Shown here: piece by piece, positions 44,542 through 53,705 of the stretch
How positions within the stretch are numbered: position 1 is the stretch's first letter
Layout: the number at the start of each line of letters is the position of its first letter
From: Paludibacteraceae bacterium
GTDB taxonomy: Bacteria; Bacteroidota; Bacteroidia; Bacteroidales; Paludibacteraceae
Assembly (NCBI GenBank): GCA_017384225.1
Contig: JAFNUD010000032.1
Span: 1-64,000 of the forward strand
Reading direction: 5' to 3'
Length of the DNA: 64,000 nt
Made by a program: the position numbers and the translations under genes
Notes under the pieces: generated by a model
Databases searched by the model: none
Seen by the model: only the letters and a program-made list of their open reading frames with translations
Told to the model about the DNA's origin: nothing

Positions 44542-44775
44542 TTAGATGTAACCTTTCTCAGAAGCGCGTTTCAACGCAGCATCCAATCCGATTTTGTTAA
44601 TAGTTCTCAGACCAGCTGCACTCACGTTCAGCATGATCCACGTATCTTGTTCTACCCAGTAGAACTTCTTGTGGAATAGGTTCACATCAAACGTCCTTTT
44701 TGTGTGACGTTTTGAGTGAGACACATTGCATCCACCCATGGCTTTCTTGCCTGTAATTTGACAAATCTTTGACAT
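44542..44775 (-). CDS. rpmB: 50S ribosomal protein L28
   Basis: A 77-residue L28: [20 protein letters not shown] at the N-terminus, then NLFHKKFYW and [15 protein letters not shown]. It heads the three-gene ribosomal run from a promoter at 44881-44888. Confidence 0.95.
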   Translation of the reverse strand: MSKICQITGKKAMGGCNVSHSKRHTKRTFDVNLFHKKFYWVEQDTWIMLNVSAAGLRTINKIGLDAALKRASEKGYI

Positions 44776-44880
44776 TGTATTTTTGTATTTAGTTTATTTC
44801 TAAGCAGTTAGCCCATTTTTCCTCCTCATTTTCGCCCCTCTATACCACACATTCCTATCTACTATACGCGAAAATTCGTG

Positions 44881-44888
44881 CAAAATTA
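44881..44888 (-). promoter_or_regulatory. -7 promoter element for rpmB
   Basis: It reads TAATTTTG on the minus strand. The leader to the ATG at 44775 is long, about 100 bases. Confidence 0.65.
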
Positions 44889-44992
44889 CTATTTTTTTTT
44901 CATTCCACCAAATCTTTTTGCATTTTTTTTCAAAAAACTTGCCATTTACTTTTTTTTCGGTATAACTATTTGTACACAAAAGTATTTTGCAC

Positions 44993-45000
44993 TATTTTTG
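44993..45000 (+). promoter_or_regulatory. -7 promoter element for the ZIP transporter
   Basis: TATTTTTG matches TAnnTTTG, 35 bases before the ATG at 45036. Confidence 0.65.
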
Positions 45001-45035
45001 TAGCCGTTAACAATACAGCATACACATTAGATATT

Positions 45036-45809
45036 ATGACCCCCATTCTTCTCCTTCCTGTTCTTGGCACGATATTAGGTGCATCTATGGTATTTTTTCT
45101 CCGTGGCAGCATGACTATTCCTATGCGTAAACTGCTATTGGGTTTTGCATCTGGCGTCATGATAGCTGCCAGTATTTGGTCGCTAATTTTGCCAAGCATG
45201 GAGATGTCGGCATCTACGGGAAATAGCGAATGGATTCCCGCAGCAGTAGGATTCGTATTGGGTATCTTATTTCTATTGTTGCTTGATACGCTGATTCCTC
45301 ACTTGCATATGGGTGCGACATGCCCAGAGGGTCTATCTCCTAAAAAACAATGGCAACGTAGTACTATGTTGGCTGTGGCAGTCACCCTACATAATATACC
45401 AGAAGGCATGGCAGTAGGCGTCATCGTGGCATCTGCTATAGCTGACGGTTCAACAATCCCTTTATCAGCAGCGTGGGCATTAGCCATTGGCATAGCCATA
45501 CAGAACTTTCCAGAAGGAGCAATACTATCTATGCCGCTTCATTCGGAAGGTGTGAGCAGAAAAAAGGCTTTTGCTATTGGAGCCCTATCTGGTATCGTAG
45601 AACCCATAGCAAGCATCTTAACCATACTGCTTATCTCGTTTATCGCACCTGCATTACCTTATCTATTAGCATTTGCAGCCGGTTCTATGATGTATGTTGT
45701 AGTAGAAGAATTGATTCCAGAGGCACAAGCGGAACCACATAGCAACATTCCTACCTTGGGATTCACTGCTGGTTTTGTATTGATGATGATTCTCGACAGT
45801 GCACTATAG
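45036..45809 (+). CDS. ZIP-family metal transporter
   Basis: A 257-residue, roughly eight-helix transporter. The metal-site helices LAVAVTLHNIPEGMAVGV and GIAIQNFPEGAILSMPL are the ZIP signatures, and the GALSGIVEPIA and VEELIPEAQ segments fit the GufA/ZupT branch. It probably imports zinc or iron. The ATG at 45036 (MTPILLLPVLGTI) is preferred over an upstream frame that lies across the promoter. It is convergent with the lipoate ligase gene 14 bases downstream. Confidence 0.92.
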   Translation: MTPILLLPVLGTILGASMVFFLRGSMTIPMRKLLLGFASGVMIAASIWSLILPSMEMSASTGNSEWIPAAVGFVLGILFLLLLDTLIPHLHMGATCPEGLSPKKQWQRSTMLAVAVTLHNIPEGMAVGVIVASAIADGSTIPLSAAWALAIGIAIQNFPEGAILSMPLHSEGVSRKKAFAIGALSGIVEPIASILTILLISFIAPALPYLLAFAAGSMMYVVVEELIPEAQAEPHSNIPTLGFTAGFVLMMILDSAL

Positions 45810-45823
45810 CCAGCATCATCAGG

Positions 45824-46534
45824 TTATTTACCCGCAATAAACCGCGGCAACAAATATGATTTTTCTATTTCATCTATTGCTTCTATTTCCTCGCTCGTGA
45901 GCGCGCGCGCACGCGCACACAACGCGTTTATAAGGTGTGTATTGATATTGTCAATTGTTTTTACATCTGCAAAAGCCACATAATCCACCAAGTTAGCAAC
46001 CCGTTGGCGCACAGACTGCACACCATGCTTTGCCAATTTCTGTACCGATGGTGTGATAGCCTGCTGCAAGACATCGAAATTCACATCCACCAATAGTGTT
46101 CCATGCACAATTGTCCCCGTAGGTAAAGCATAGCATGCATTACCCGACACCTTATACCCATCCACCATTATATCATTGTGCTCAGACTTCACCGCAGGCA
46201 AACCCAAAGACTGCAGCACATCCGATACCCTATCCAAGAATGATTGAAATACTTGCTCACTATGCTTATCGGGCGAAATCAAACTCATCATCAAGTTTCC
46301 TTCGTCAGCATACACACAACCTCCCCCACTCTTGCGGCGATACATAGCGATTCCATGTGCCTCACAATAATCGATATTCACTTCTGCCTCTATCACCTGA
46401 TGACGACCAAAAATCACCGTAGGTGATACTACCCACGTAAAAAAAATCTCCTCCTGTACGTGCCGAGCTAAGTACTCCTCCATAGCCAAATACCATACGA
46501 GGCGACGATTAGTTGGCGCTACTACGTGAAGCAT
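45824..46534 (-). CDS. Lipoate-protein ligase family protein
   Basis: A 236-residue ligase that attaches lipoate or octanoate to apo-proteins. FGRHQVIEAEVNID, the lipoate-binding YRRKSGGGCVYAD and the conserved Lys in VDGYKVSGNA are visible; a shorter C-terminus than E. coli LplA is usual in this group. An alternating purine-pyrimidine tract at 45901-45920 codes for the CARARA segment. The last gene of the run from nitroreductase. Confidence 0.9.
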   Translation of the reverse strand: MLHVVAPTNRRLVWYLAMEEYLARHVQEEIFFTWVVSPTVIFGRHQVIEAEVNIDYCEAHGIAMYRRKSGGGCVYADEGNLMMSLISPDKHSEQVFQSFLDRVSDVLQSLGLPAVKSEHNDIMVDGYKVSGNACYALPTGTIVHGTLLVDVNFDVLQQAITPSVQKLAKHGVQSVRQRVANLVDYVAFADVKTIDNINTHLINALCARARALTSEEIEAIDEIEKSYLLPRFIAGK

Positions 46535-46553
46535 AGTTTCTTGTTCTAAATGT

Positions 46554-47831
46554 TTAGAATTGAGAGTTGAGAGAAATCTCTTTGCCTTGGCAGAAGCGAT
46601 GTACGATATGGCGGTCGTCGCCCAAATAGATAAATCGTTCCAAGCGTTGTTGGCAATCGGTAGGCAGACCTACATCATGAATACCCATATCATCTATCAC
46701 TAAAGCGTCAAAAGCATACCCTACTTCAAAACTTCCTACTTTTCCAAAAAAGCTACCGCCTGCTTTAGTTGCCATATAGAACACCTCCGACAGGGTAAGG
46801 AATGGCAATTTACCATCCGACAATGCATATTGCAATTTGCTTACCTGCACCGCATATTGCATCACTCGGAAGATACTCAGATGATGCCCTGCTGCTATAT
46901 CCGAACCCAATACCACACGCACACCCGCTTGCAAGAACTTACGCACAGGAGCTATCCCCGAAGCCAGATTGCAATTCGATGTAGGACAATGCACTACGCA
47001 TACATCATTGGCATGCATCAGCTTCAGTTCTTCACCATCCGTATAACAGCAATGCGCCATCAGCGTAGGCGTTTGGCCAAATAGCCCATAGCGATGATAC
47101 GCATCGCCATAACAAGTGGACTGAGGCTCTAGTTGCTGTACCCAAATAATCTCTTGTTTGTTTTCGCTTAGGTGTGATTGCACGGGCAACTTAAACTGAG
47201 TTGCTATAGTTCCCATAGTCTGCAATATCGCAGGCGTGCACGATGGGATGAAACGGGGAGTGACAATCGGTTTCACCTTTGCCATATCTGCCATAGATTG
47301 CATCAACGATTGCATATCACTAGCCCAAGACGAAGCCGTATTCACCAATTCTTCGGGCGAATGACGATCCATACCCACCAATCCTATCAAGGCCCCCATA
47401 CCCATTTCGTCAAAAGTTTTTGCCAGACATTGGGTAGCATGTATGTGCGTTGTCGCGAACACCGCAGCACGCATAGTACCTTGGCGGCATAACTCTTTCA
47501 CAAAAGCATCATACACTGCCTTCGCATATTGCTCATCAGCAAATTTCTCTTCTTCAGGAAAAGTGTAGGTATTGAGCCATGGTATCAGTTCCATATCCAT
47601 TGCAATACCCATATTCGCATACTGCGGAGCATGCACATGCATATCGTTCATGGCAGGAATCAGCAATCGTTCACCAAAATCTACCACAGGCATATCTTCC
47701 ATCTCCGTAGGTAATACCTCGTACACACCCTGAATGATACCATTGTCATCCACAGTTATATACCCTCCTTGATACACTTCAAAATGATTAGGCGATGGGG
47801 TATGCAATATATTTGCTTTGTAAATTCTCAT
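46554..47831 (-). CDS. guaD: Guanine deaminase
   Basis: A 425-residue amidohydrolase that turns guanine into xanthine. The zinc motif MHVHAPQYANMG, RFIPSCTP, SHLSENKQEI and the catalytic HCPTSNCNL and LGSDIAAGHHLS are all present. It follows gtrA by 3 bases. Purine catabolism in this position is consistent with the salvage-type neighbours. Confidence 0.93.
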   Translation of the reverse strand: MRIYKANILHTPSPNHFEVYQGGYITVDDNGIIQGVYEVLPTEMEDMPVVDFGERLLIPAMNDMHVHAPQYANMGIAMDMELIPWLNTYTFPEEEKFADEQYAKAVYDAFVKELCRQGTMRAAVFATTHIHATQCLAKTFDEMGMGALIGLVGMDRHSPEELVNTASSWASDMQSLMQSMADMAKVKPIVTPRFIPSCTPAILQTMGTIATQFKLPVQSHLSENKQEIIWVQQLEPQSTCYGDAYHRYGLFGQTPTLMAHCCYTDGEELKLMHANDVCVVHCPTSNCNLASGIAPVRKFLQAGVRVVLGSDIAAGHHLSIFRVMQYAVQVSKLQYALSDGKLPFLTLSEVFYMATKAGGSFFGKVGSFEVGYAFDALVIDDMGIHDVGLPTDCQQRLERFIYLGDDRHIVHRFCQGKEISLNSQF

Positions 47832-47834
47832 AGC

Positions 47835-48260
47835 TTACTCTGTCTTTTTTGCTCTAAAAAATGGCAATAATACAAAGTAGTTGATTACGCCAGCCAACAT
47901 GATAGCCACTATTCCTGCCCACTCTTCGGAGACATGTAGCCAAATCATCATATGGAGGAATAGCAATTGTATCACATAATTGAGTGCGCGTCCAATGAGG
48001 AAGCCTCCTATATTCTTCAATGAAGGTTTGACCCTGAATGTGTAGTAACTTGTTAGGAAATAGTTGCACACCATCTCCACCACGAAGCCAACCGTAAAAG
48101 CCACCGATGTCAGTATGCCCACATCGGGCCACTGGCGCTGAAACACCGTTAGCAGTAGGTAATATATACCATACTGCACGCCCGTTCCTAATGCTCCAAC
48201 GAGCACGAAACGGGCAGCAGAACGATATTTCATGGGCAAATGCCCCGTCAGGGTTTTCAT
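47835..48260 (-). CDS. GtrA-like membrane protein
   Basis: A 141-residue protein with four membrane helices (ARFVLVGALGTGVQYGIYYL first, then helices around 50-70, 88-107 and 112-131). GtrA proteins are thought to help flip or transfer polyprenyl-linked sugars. The ATG at 48260 is preferred; a longer frame starts with GTG at 48278. The linked glycosyltransferase is not adjacent here. Confidence 0.85.
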   Translation of the reverse strand: MKTLTGHLPMKYRSAARFVLVGALGTGVQYGIYYLLLTVFQRQWPDVGILTSVAFTVGFVVEMVCNYFLTSYYTFRVKPSLKNIGGFLIGRALNYVIQLLFLHMMIWLHVSEEWAGIVAIMLAGVINYFVLLPFFRAKKTE

Positions 48261-48306
48261 TACCGAGTCTCTAAACACTAAACAGCAGCGCCTACAGGCG
48301 CGTCCA

Positions 48307-50901
48307 CTAAACTAAAGCACCCAGCATCTCCTCCATGGCAGCAGCAAGTCCTTCTGCGTTGCGACCACCTGCGGTAGCCATCCATGGCTGACCGCCACCA
48401 CCACCTTGGATGTTCTTGGCAGCAGACTTGATGATTTGTCCAGCATTCTTGCCTGCCTCTACCATCGAGGGAGACAGCACCACTGCAATCATAGGTTTGC
48501 CTTCCCACTCGGTAGCTGCCACAAGAGCGAAGTGCTTATTCGCGATCTTATTCTTCAGGATGAGTGGCATATTGCGCAAGAGGGTTGGGTCCACGTTGCC
48601 TGTGAGGCGAACGAGTTCCACGCCGTTTTGCTCCTCTGCCTTGGCGATAAGTTCGTCGCAGTAGCGCTCCACTTTCTCCGCCATGAAGGTCTCAATTTGT
48701 TTTTTCAGCGCAGCGTTCTCGTCGAGGGCTTTGCGGATAGCACCTTCGATATCTTGTGGATTATTGAAGAGTGCGCGCAAGTTACCCATCATATCTACTT
48801 GTTTGTAGTAGAGTTCGTCGGCCTTAACCGCAGTCACGGCCTCAATACGACGCACACCTGCAGCTACGCTGGTCTCCATCACGATGCGCACGGCACCAAT
48901 CTTGCCTGTGCTACCCACGTGGCAACCACCACAGAGTTCGGCAGATGGACCATACTTGATGACGCGTACCTCATCGCCGTACTTCTCGCCGAAAAGTGCC
49001 ATCGCACCCATTTCCTTCGCCTTCGCAATAGGCGTATTGCGGCTCTCTTCAAGTGGCAAGTCTTGACGAATCATCTCGTTGGCGAGGATCTCCACTTGGC
49101 GGAGTTCTTCTGGAGTCACTTTTTGGAAGTGTGAGAAATCGAAGCGTAAACTATCTGCATTCACAAAACTACCCTTTTGCTCTACATGCTCGCCCAATAC
49201 GTGGCGGAGAGCATAGTGTACGATGTGTGTAGCGGTATGGTTACAAGCAATAGCTTGACGGCGAGATGTATCTACGGTAGCCACCAATGTGCCTTCTATA
49301 TCTGCTGGCAATTCAGCCAAGAGGTGAACGGCTAGGTTATTCTCTTTCTTGGTGTCGAGTACGCGCACATTGCCTAGGGTACCCGTATCGCCTACCTCAC
49401 CACCCATCTCTGCGTAGAAAGGAGTTTTACTGAGTACGATTTGGTAGAGGCTCTTGCCTTTTTGCTCCACCTTGCGGTAGCGGAGTACTTTAGTTTCGCA
49501 ACAGAGTTCGTCGTAACCAACAAACTCGCTGTCGCCTTCTGCCAACACATTCCAGTCGCCGAGTTCTTGTTTGTTAGCTTGACGACCCATCTCTTTTTGG
49601 CGCTCGAGTGCCTTGTTGTACTCCTCCTCGTTGGTAGTGAAACCATTCTCGCTGAGAATCAATTGAGTAAGGTCAAGAGGGAAACCGTAAGTATCTTTCA
49701 ATGTGAATACATCCACACCCGAAATCTCTTTGCCCTTAGCCTCTTTCATGAGTTTGTCGAGCAAACTGATACCTTTGTCGAGGGTACGGAGGAAGCCATC
49801 CTCCTCGCTCTTGATAACAGGGGTGATTTGTCCCTCTTGCTTCACGAGTTCTGGATAAGCAGCGCCCATATCCGCAATGAGTTGCGGCACGAGTTTGTAC
49901 ATGAACGCCTCGCGTTGACCGAGGAAGGTGTAGCCATAGCGCACGGCACGGCGGAGGATTCGGCGGATCACATAACCCGCCTTCTCGTTGCTTGGCAACT
50001 GACCGTCGGCAATGGCAAATGCAATAGTACGGATATGGTCGGCAATCACGCGCATTGCCACATCCACTTTCTCCTCTTTGCCATATTCAGCACCGCAGAT
50101 CTCGCCAATCTTCTTCAGCATTGGTTGGAACACGTCGGTATCGTAGTTCGATTGTTTGCCTTGCATGGTGCGCACCAGACGCTCAAAGCCCATACCTGTG
50201 TCGATCACATTGTATGGCAGCGAGTCGAGCGAGCCATCGGCTTTGCGGTTGTATTGCATGAACACGAGGTTCCAAATCTCAATCACCTGTGGATGGTCTT
50301 TGTTCACGAGTTCACGACCAGAGATAGCTGCTTTCTCCTCCTCGCTACGGCTGTCCACATGAATCTCGGAGCAAGGACCACAAGGACCTGTATCGCCCAT
50401 CTCCCAGAAGTTGTCGTGCTTATTGCCGTCGAGGATATGGTCAGCAGGCAAATGCTTTGCCCAGATGCTGGCTGCCTCGTTGTCACGCTCAATGCCTTCC
50501 TCTGGTGAACCCTCGAATACGGTCACGTAGAGGTTCTTTGGGTCGAGTTTGAGCACATCCACAAGGTATTCCCATGCCATGTTGATAGCGCCCTCTTTGA
50601 AATAATCACCAAACGACCAGTTGCCGAGCATCTCAAACATGGTGTGGTGGTAGGTGTCGTGACCTACTTCCTCCAGGTCGTTGTGCTTACCGCTCACGCG
50701 GAGGCACTTCTGCGAGTCCGCCACGCGAGGATATTGAATAGGGTCGTTGCCAAGGATGATACCCTTCCAAGGGTTCATACCAGCATTGGTAAACATCAGT
50801 GTTGGGTCATCTTTGATAACCATCGGTGCTGAAGGCACAATCTTGTGTCCCTTCTTCTCAAAATAATCCAAAAAGGATTGTCTAATTTCTTTACTTGTCA
50901 T
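48307..50901 (-). CDS. alaS: Alanyl-tRNA synthetase
   Basis: An 864-residue class-II synthetase. The N-terminus [20 protein letters not shown], the catalytic domain, the editing site [14 protein letters not shown] and [15 protein letters not shown], and the C-terminal glycine-rich C-Ala domain are complete. The ATG is one base from the pdxA stop. Confidence 0.98.
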   Translation of the reverse strand: MTSKEIRQSFLDYFEKKGHKIVPSAPMVIKDDPTLMFTNAGMNPWKGIILGNDPIQYPRVADSQKCLRVSGKHNDLEEVGHDTYHHTMFEMLGNWSFGDYFKEGAINMAWEYLVDVLKLDPKNLYVTVFEGSPEEGIERDNEAASIWAKHLPADHILDGNKHDNFWEMGDTGPCGPCSEIHVDSRSEEEKAAISGRELVNKDHPQVIEIWNLVFMQYNRKADGSLDSLPYNVIDTGMGFERLVRTMQGKQSNYDTDVFQPMLKKIGEICGAEYGKEEKVDVAMRVIADHIRTIAFAIADGQLPSNEKAGYVIRRILRRAVRYGYTFLGQREAFMYKLVPQLIADMGAAYPELVKQEGQITPVIKSEEDGFLRTLDKGISLLDKLMKEAKGKEISGVDVFTLKDTYGFPLDLTQLILSENGFTTNEEEYNKALERQKEMGRQANKQELGDWNVLAEGDSEFVGYDELCCETKVLRYRKVEQKGKSLYQIVLSKTPFYAEMGGEVGDTGTLGNVRVLDTKKENNLAVHLLAELPADIEGTLVATVDTSRRQAIACNHTATHIVHYALRHVLGEHVEQKGSFVNADSLRFDFSHFQKVTPEELRQVEILANEMIRQDLPLEESRNTPIAKAKEMGAMALFGEKYGDEVRVIKYGPSAELCGGCHVGSTGKIGAVRIVMETSVAAGVRRIEAVTAVKADELYYKQVDMMGNLRALFNNPQDIEGAIRKALDENAALKKQIETFMAEKVERYCDELIAKAEEQNGVELVRLTGNVDPTLLRNMPLILKNKIANKHFALVAATEWEGKPMIAVVLSPSMVEAGKNAGQIIKSAAKNIQGGGGGQPWMATAGGRNAEGLAAAMEEMLGALV

Positions 50902-50902
50902 A

Positions 50903-51988
50903 TCAATCTTGTGGTATAAATTTCTCTACTTTGTACTCTTTTTTAACTTCTTTTACCTCCACTACGAGTTGATTAGCGAGGAGTTTTTCGTTGTCTTCTC
51001 GGCGATGGAGAATGTCTATTGCGGCATAAATAGCATGCAACATACTCGTTGCATCGGCTTCGTTCTTACCTGCCAAGTTATACGCCGTACCATGGTCAGG
51101 CGAAGTGCGCACCACTGGCAGACCTGCGGTGAAGTTCACGCCACTCATGTCCAACGCCTTGAATGGTGCCAGACCTTGGTCGTGATACATCGCCAATACC
51201 GCATCGAAGTGGTTGTATTGTCCTGCCCCAAAGAAACCGTCTGCCGAATATGGTCCAAACGCCCAAATGCCTTGCTCCTGTGCCTTCGCCACGGCAGGAC
51301 GGATGATATTCGTTTCCTCCTCGCCAATGAGTCCGTTGTCACCTGCATGAGGGTTAAGTGCTAACACGGCAATGCGTGGTTTGCGGCAAGTAAAGTCCTT
51401 CTTTAGGGTATCGTTGAGCACAGCTAACTTGCTTAGAATGCGCTCTTCCGTAATAGTCTCAGCCACCTTGGCAATAGGCGTATGGTTGCACACCAATGCC
51501 ACACGCATACGGTCGCTGATCATCATCATCAAACCATCTTTGCCTTCGCCAAACTGTTGGGTCAAATACTCAGTATGTCCCGAGTAGCGGAAAGAATCCG
51601 ACTGGATATTATCCTTGTTGATAGGTGCGGTCACAATGGCGTGCACAAGTCCATTCTTGAGATCTTGGCAAGCGCGTTGCAAACTCTTGAGCGAAGCCTG
51701 TCCTGCCTCAGAGGTGGATACGCCAAGTTGTACGGGTGTCTCATCACCATAGCAGGAGATGAGATTCAGACGACTGTCTTTAGCTTGTTTGGGGTCTTGG
51801 ATTATATTCCATTGGATATTGCGGTACTCCTCATCGAGGGTTTGCATGTGTTGGCGTGCTACCTTAGCGTTACCATACACGATTGGGCGACAAATCTCAC
51901 AGATATGTGGCGCAGCGAGACTCTTGATGATAATCTCATAGCCCACACCATTGATATCGCCTGCTGTAATTGCTATTATTGGTTTCAT
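50903..51988 (-). CDS. pdxA: 4-hydroxythreonine-4-phosphate dehydrogenase
   Basis: PdxA oxidises 4-phosphohydroxythreonine in pyridoxal phosphate synthesis. [18 protein letters not shown] starts it; metal histidines are in YSGHTEYL and [13 protein letters not shown], with [16 protein letters not shown] near the end. The length of 361 residues is within the range. It is between the nitroreductase and alaS. Confidence 0.95.
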   Translation of the reverse strand: MKPIIAITAGDINGVGYEIIIKSLAAPHICEICRPIVYGNAKVARQHMQTLDEEYRNIQWNIIQDPKQAKDSRLNLISCYGDETPVQLGVSTSEAGQASLKSLQRACQDLKNGLVHAIVTAPINKDNIQSDSFRYSGHTEYLTQQFGEGKDGLMMMISDRMRVALVCNHTPIAKVAETITEERILSKLAVLNDTLKKDFTCRKPRIAVLALNPHAGDNGLIGEEETNIIRPAVAKAQEQGIWAFGPYSADGFFGAGQYNHFDAVLAMYHDQGLAPFKALDMSGVNFTAGLPVVRTSPDHGTAYNLAGKNEADATSMLHAIYAAIDILHRREDNEKLLANQLVVEVKEVKKEYKVEKFIPQD

Positions 51989-52020
51989 ATACCTTGCCTT
52001 TAAACTTTAATTTCTAAACT

Positions 52021-52530
52021 TTAATCTATCTGCGTTACCTTATCGTATTGCAGTTTCTCGAAAACAAACGGCTTTCTTTCCTCGTTCTTGTATCCCAGCG
52101 ACATCACGCAGAGTACGGTGAAGTTCTCTGGCAGATTGGTCAACTTGCGCACCAAGTCCTCCGCGCCCTCTCGTTGATACACATGACACCAGCATGCACC
52201 CAATCCTTGGTCAGCAGCAGCGAGCCATATATTCTGCGCAGCTATTGCAGCATCGCATTGCCAAGTATCAATCACGCTCGCATCCGCAGCCACCACGATA
52301 CCTGCCATGGCGGTGTCAAACATACCACTACCATAGGTGCGGCAACCTGCTAATTGGCGCAATATCGCCTCATTTTTGATAACCACAAAATGCCATGGAT
52401 TCATTCTCTTGCCCGCAGGTGACATCAGTGCGCAACGGATGATATAATCCAATTTCTCCTGCTCTACAGCTTGATTAGTATATTTTCTATACGAACGTCG
52501 CAATTGGCATAAACTCTGAAAATCTTGCAT
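52021..52530 (-). CDS. Nitroreductase-family flavoprotein
   Basis: A 169-residue FMN-dependent nitroreductase: LRRSYRKYTNQAVEQEKLD, ALMSPAGKRMNPWHFVVI and AAADQGLGACWCHV are the FMN-binding and dimer segments. The natural substrate is unknown; quinones, flavins or nitroaromatics are possible. It is the first gene of the run to lplA and has a -7 element at 52569-52576. Confidence 0.9.
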   Translation of the reverse strand: MQDFQSLCQLRRSYRKYTNQAVEQEKLDYIIRCALMSPAGKRMNPWHFVVIKNEAILRQLAGCRTYGSGMFDTAMAGIVVAADASVIDTWQCDAAIAAQNIWLAAADQGLGACWCHVYQREGAEDLVRKLTNLPENFTVLCVMSLGYKNEERKPFVFEKLQYDKVTQID

Positions 52531-52568
52531 AATCAGTCAATGTTATAAACACATTATAAAAAACGCTG

Positions 52569-52576
52569 CAAAGTTA
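52569..52576 (-). promoter_or_regulatory. -7 promoter element for the nitroreductase-to-lplA run
   Basis: It reads TAACTTTG on the minus strand, 39 bases before the ATG at 52530. Confidence 0.7.
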
Positions 52577-52633
52577 TAAAAAAAAATACATATACACAAA
52601 TATTACGAACTATATTTTCAAAATGCAGTGCAC

Positions 52634-53563
52634 TTATCCTTTTCGTTGACTCACAAATAGTCCCACGATAATCACCACTATTCCCACCTGTTTCCATAAA
52701 GGTAATACCTCGTCAAACACCAGCCACATCAATATCGCTGTAAACACAGGTCGCACGTTATTAAACACATTTGCACGAGTCACACCTATCTCACGCACCG
52801 TATAGCAAAATAGTACAAACGCGGTCACCGAAGCCAATACTGCCAGATACACCACCGCCACACAACTACTCCACCACTCCACAGCACCACTACACATTGC
52901 TACACCACCTCTACACAACTCTACACCACCATTCAGCCATGCTTCTCCTCCCCAGACCATATAGAACAATAGCAACGAAAACGACTGCACATAAAACACG
53001 ATACTCAGCGGCGAATAGTGCGATGGTATCTTGCGTAATATTACCGAATAACTCACGGACATACTTACCGTTAGTACTGCCAACAACACGCCCCACGAAC
53101 TTCCCAACGCAAAGTTATCCGAACCTACCAATAGTAGCATCAGCATACCAACTGTGGATAGTACAATACCTATCACATTATTGCGTGTCACCCGCTCGCG
53201 CAACAGCACCCAAGCAAACAGCGGTGCCATCACAGGTTGCGTACTCAATAGTGCCTCCGCAATCGTAGGCGAAGCAAAACTTTGATACGTATAGGTCTCG
53301 AAAATAAAATACAAAAACGGCTGAAATAGTCCTCCTAACAAGAACAGCGGCAGGTCCTTTCTATCCACTTTTTGCAATCCAACCACCTCGTTCTTGCGAA
53401 ACACCAAACCGATACACAACATCAGCAATACCGCCAATGTAAAGCGCAAAACGATGAGCGTCAGCGGACTAAAAAACACCAACGCCTCTTTCACAGCAAT
53501 CCCAGCACCTGCCCAAATGAGCATGGCGGTAATAACCGACAAATAGGGTATAATCTTTTTCAT
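52634..53563 (-). CDS. EamA/DMT-family transporter
   Basis: A 309-residue drug/metabolite transporter with about ten helices in two EamA halves: LIWAGAGIAVKEAL and LIVLRFTLAVLLML in the first, TAFVLFCYTVREIG and NNVRPVFTAILMW in the second. The substrate is unknown. The loop between the second half's helices has an extra low-complexity sequence (residues like NGGVELCRGGVAMCSGAVE) encoded by the CTACACCACC-type repeat at 52866-52930. The ATG at 53563 sits only 5 bases after a consensus -7 element, so its mRNA may be leaderless. Confidence 0.9.
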   Translation of the reverse strand: MKKIIPYLSVITAMLIWAGAGIAVKEALVFFSPLTLIVLRFTLAVLLMLCIGLVFRKNEVVGLQKVDRKDLPLFLLGGLFQPFLYFIFETYTYQSFASPTIAEALLSTQPVMAPLFAWVLLRERVTRNNVIGIVLSTVGMLMLLLVGSDNFALGSSWGVLLAVLTVSMSVSYSVILRKIPSHYSPLSIVFYVQSFSLLLFYMVWGGEAWLNGGVELCRGGVAMCSGAVEWWSSCVAVVYLAVLASVTAFVLFCYTVREIGVTRANVFNNVRPVFTAILMWLVFDEVLPLWKQVGIVVIIVGLFVSQRKG

Positions 53564-53567
53564 GTTG

Positions 53568-53575
53568 CAAAAGTA
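53568..53575 (-). promoter_or_regulatory. -7 promoter element very close to the EamA start
   Basis: It reads TACTTTTG on the minus strand, 5 bases from the ATG at 53563. Confidence 0.6.
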
Positions 53576-53649
53576 GTGTTTTTTTTCCACATACACAAAT
53601 AAAAACACAAATAGTCGTTCGTAAATTTTGTAAATTGTAAATATTTTAC

Positions 53650-53657
53650 TACCTTTG
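53650..53657 (+). promoter_or_regulatory. -7 promoter element for recN
   Basis: TACCTTTG with a TTG 19 bases upstream. It lies 49 bases before the recN ATG. Confidence 0.8.
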
Positions 53658-53674
53658 CAGCAAATTTGCACAGC

Positions 53675-53700
53675 AATTCATAATTCATAATTCATAATTT
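53675..53700. repeat. AATTCAT heptamer repeat in the recN leader
   Basis: AATTCAT is repeated three times and then begun a fourth time, between the recN promoter and its ATG. It is the reverse complement of the AT-rich interspersed family. Confidence 0.8.
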
Positions 53701-53705
53701 GCCTC

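Noticed and set aside
48406..50508. Plus-strand frames opposite alaS
   Set aside because: Shadows of the alaS coding sequence.
53564..53671. N-terminal extension of the EamA gene
   Set aside because: It crosses the divergent promoter region; the conserved start is MKKIIPYLSV at 53563.
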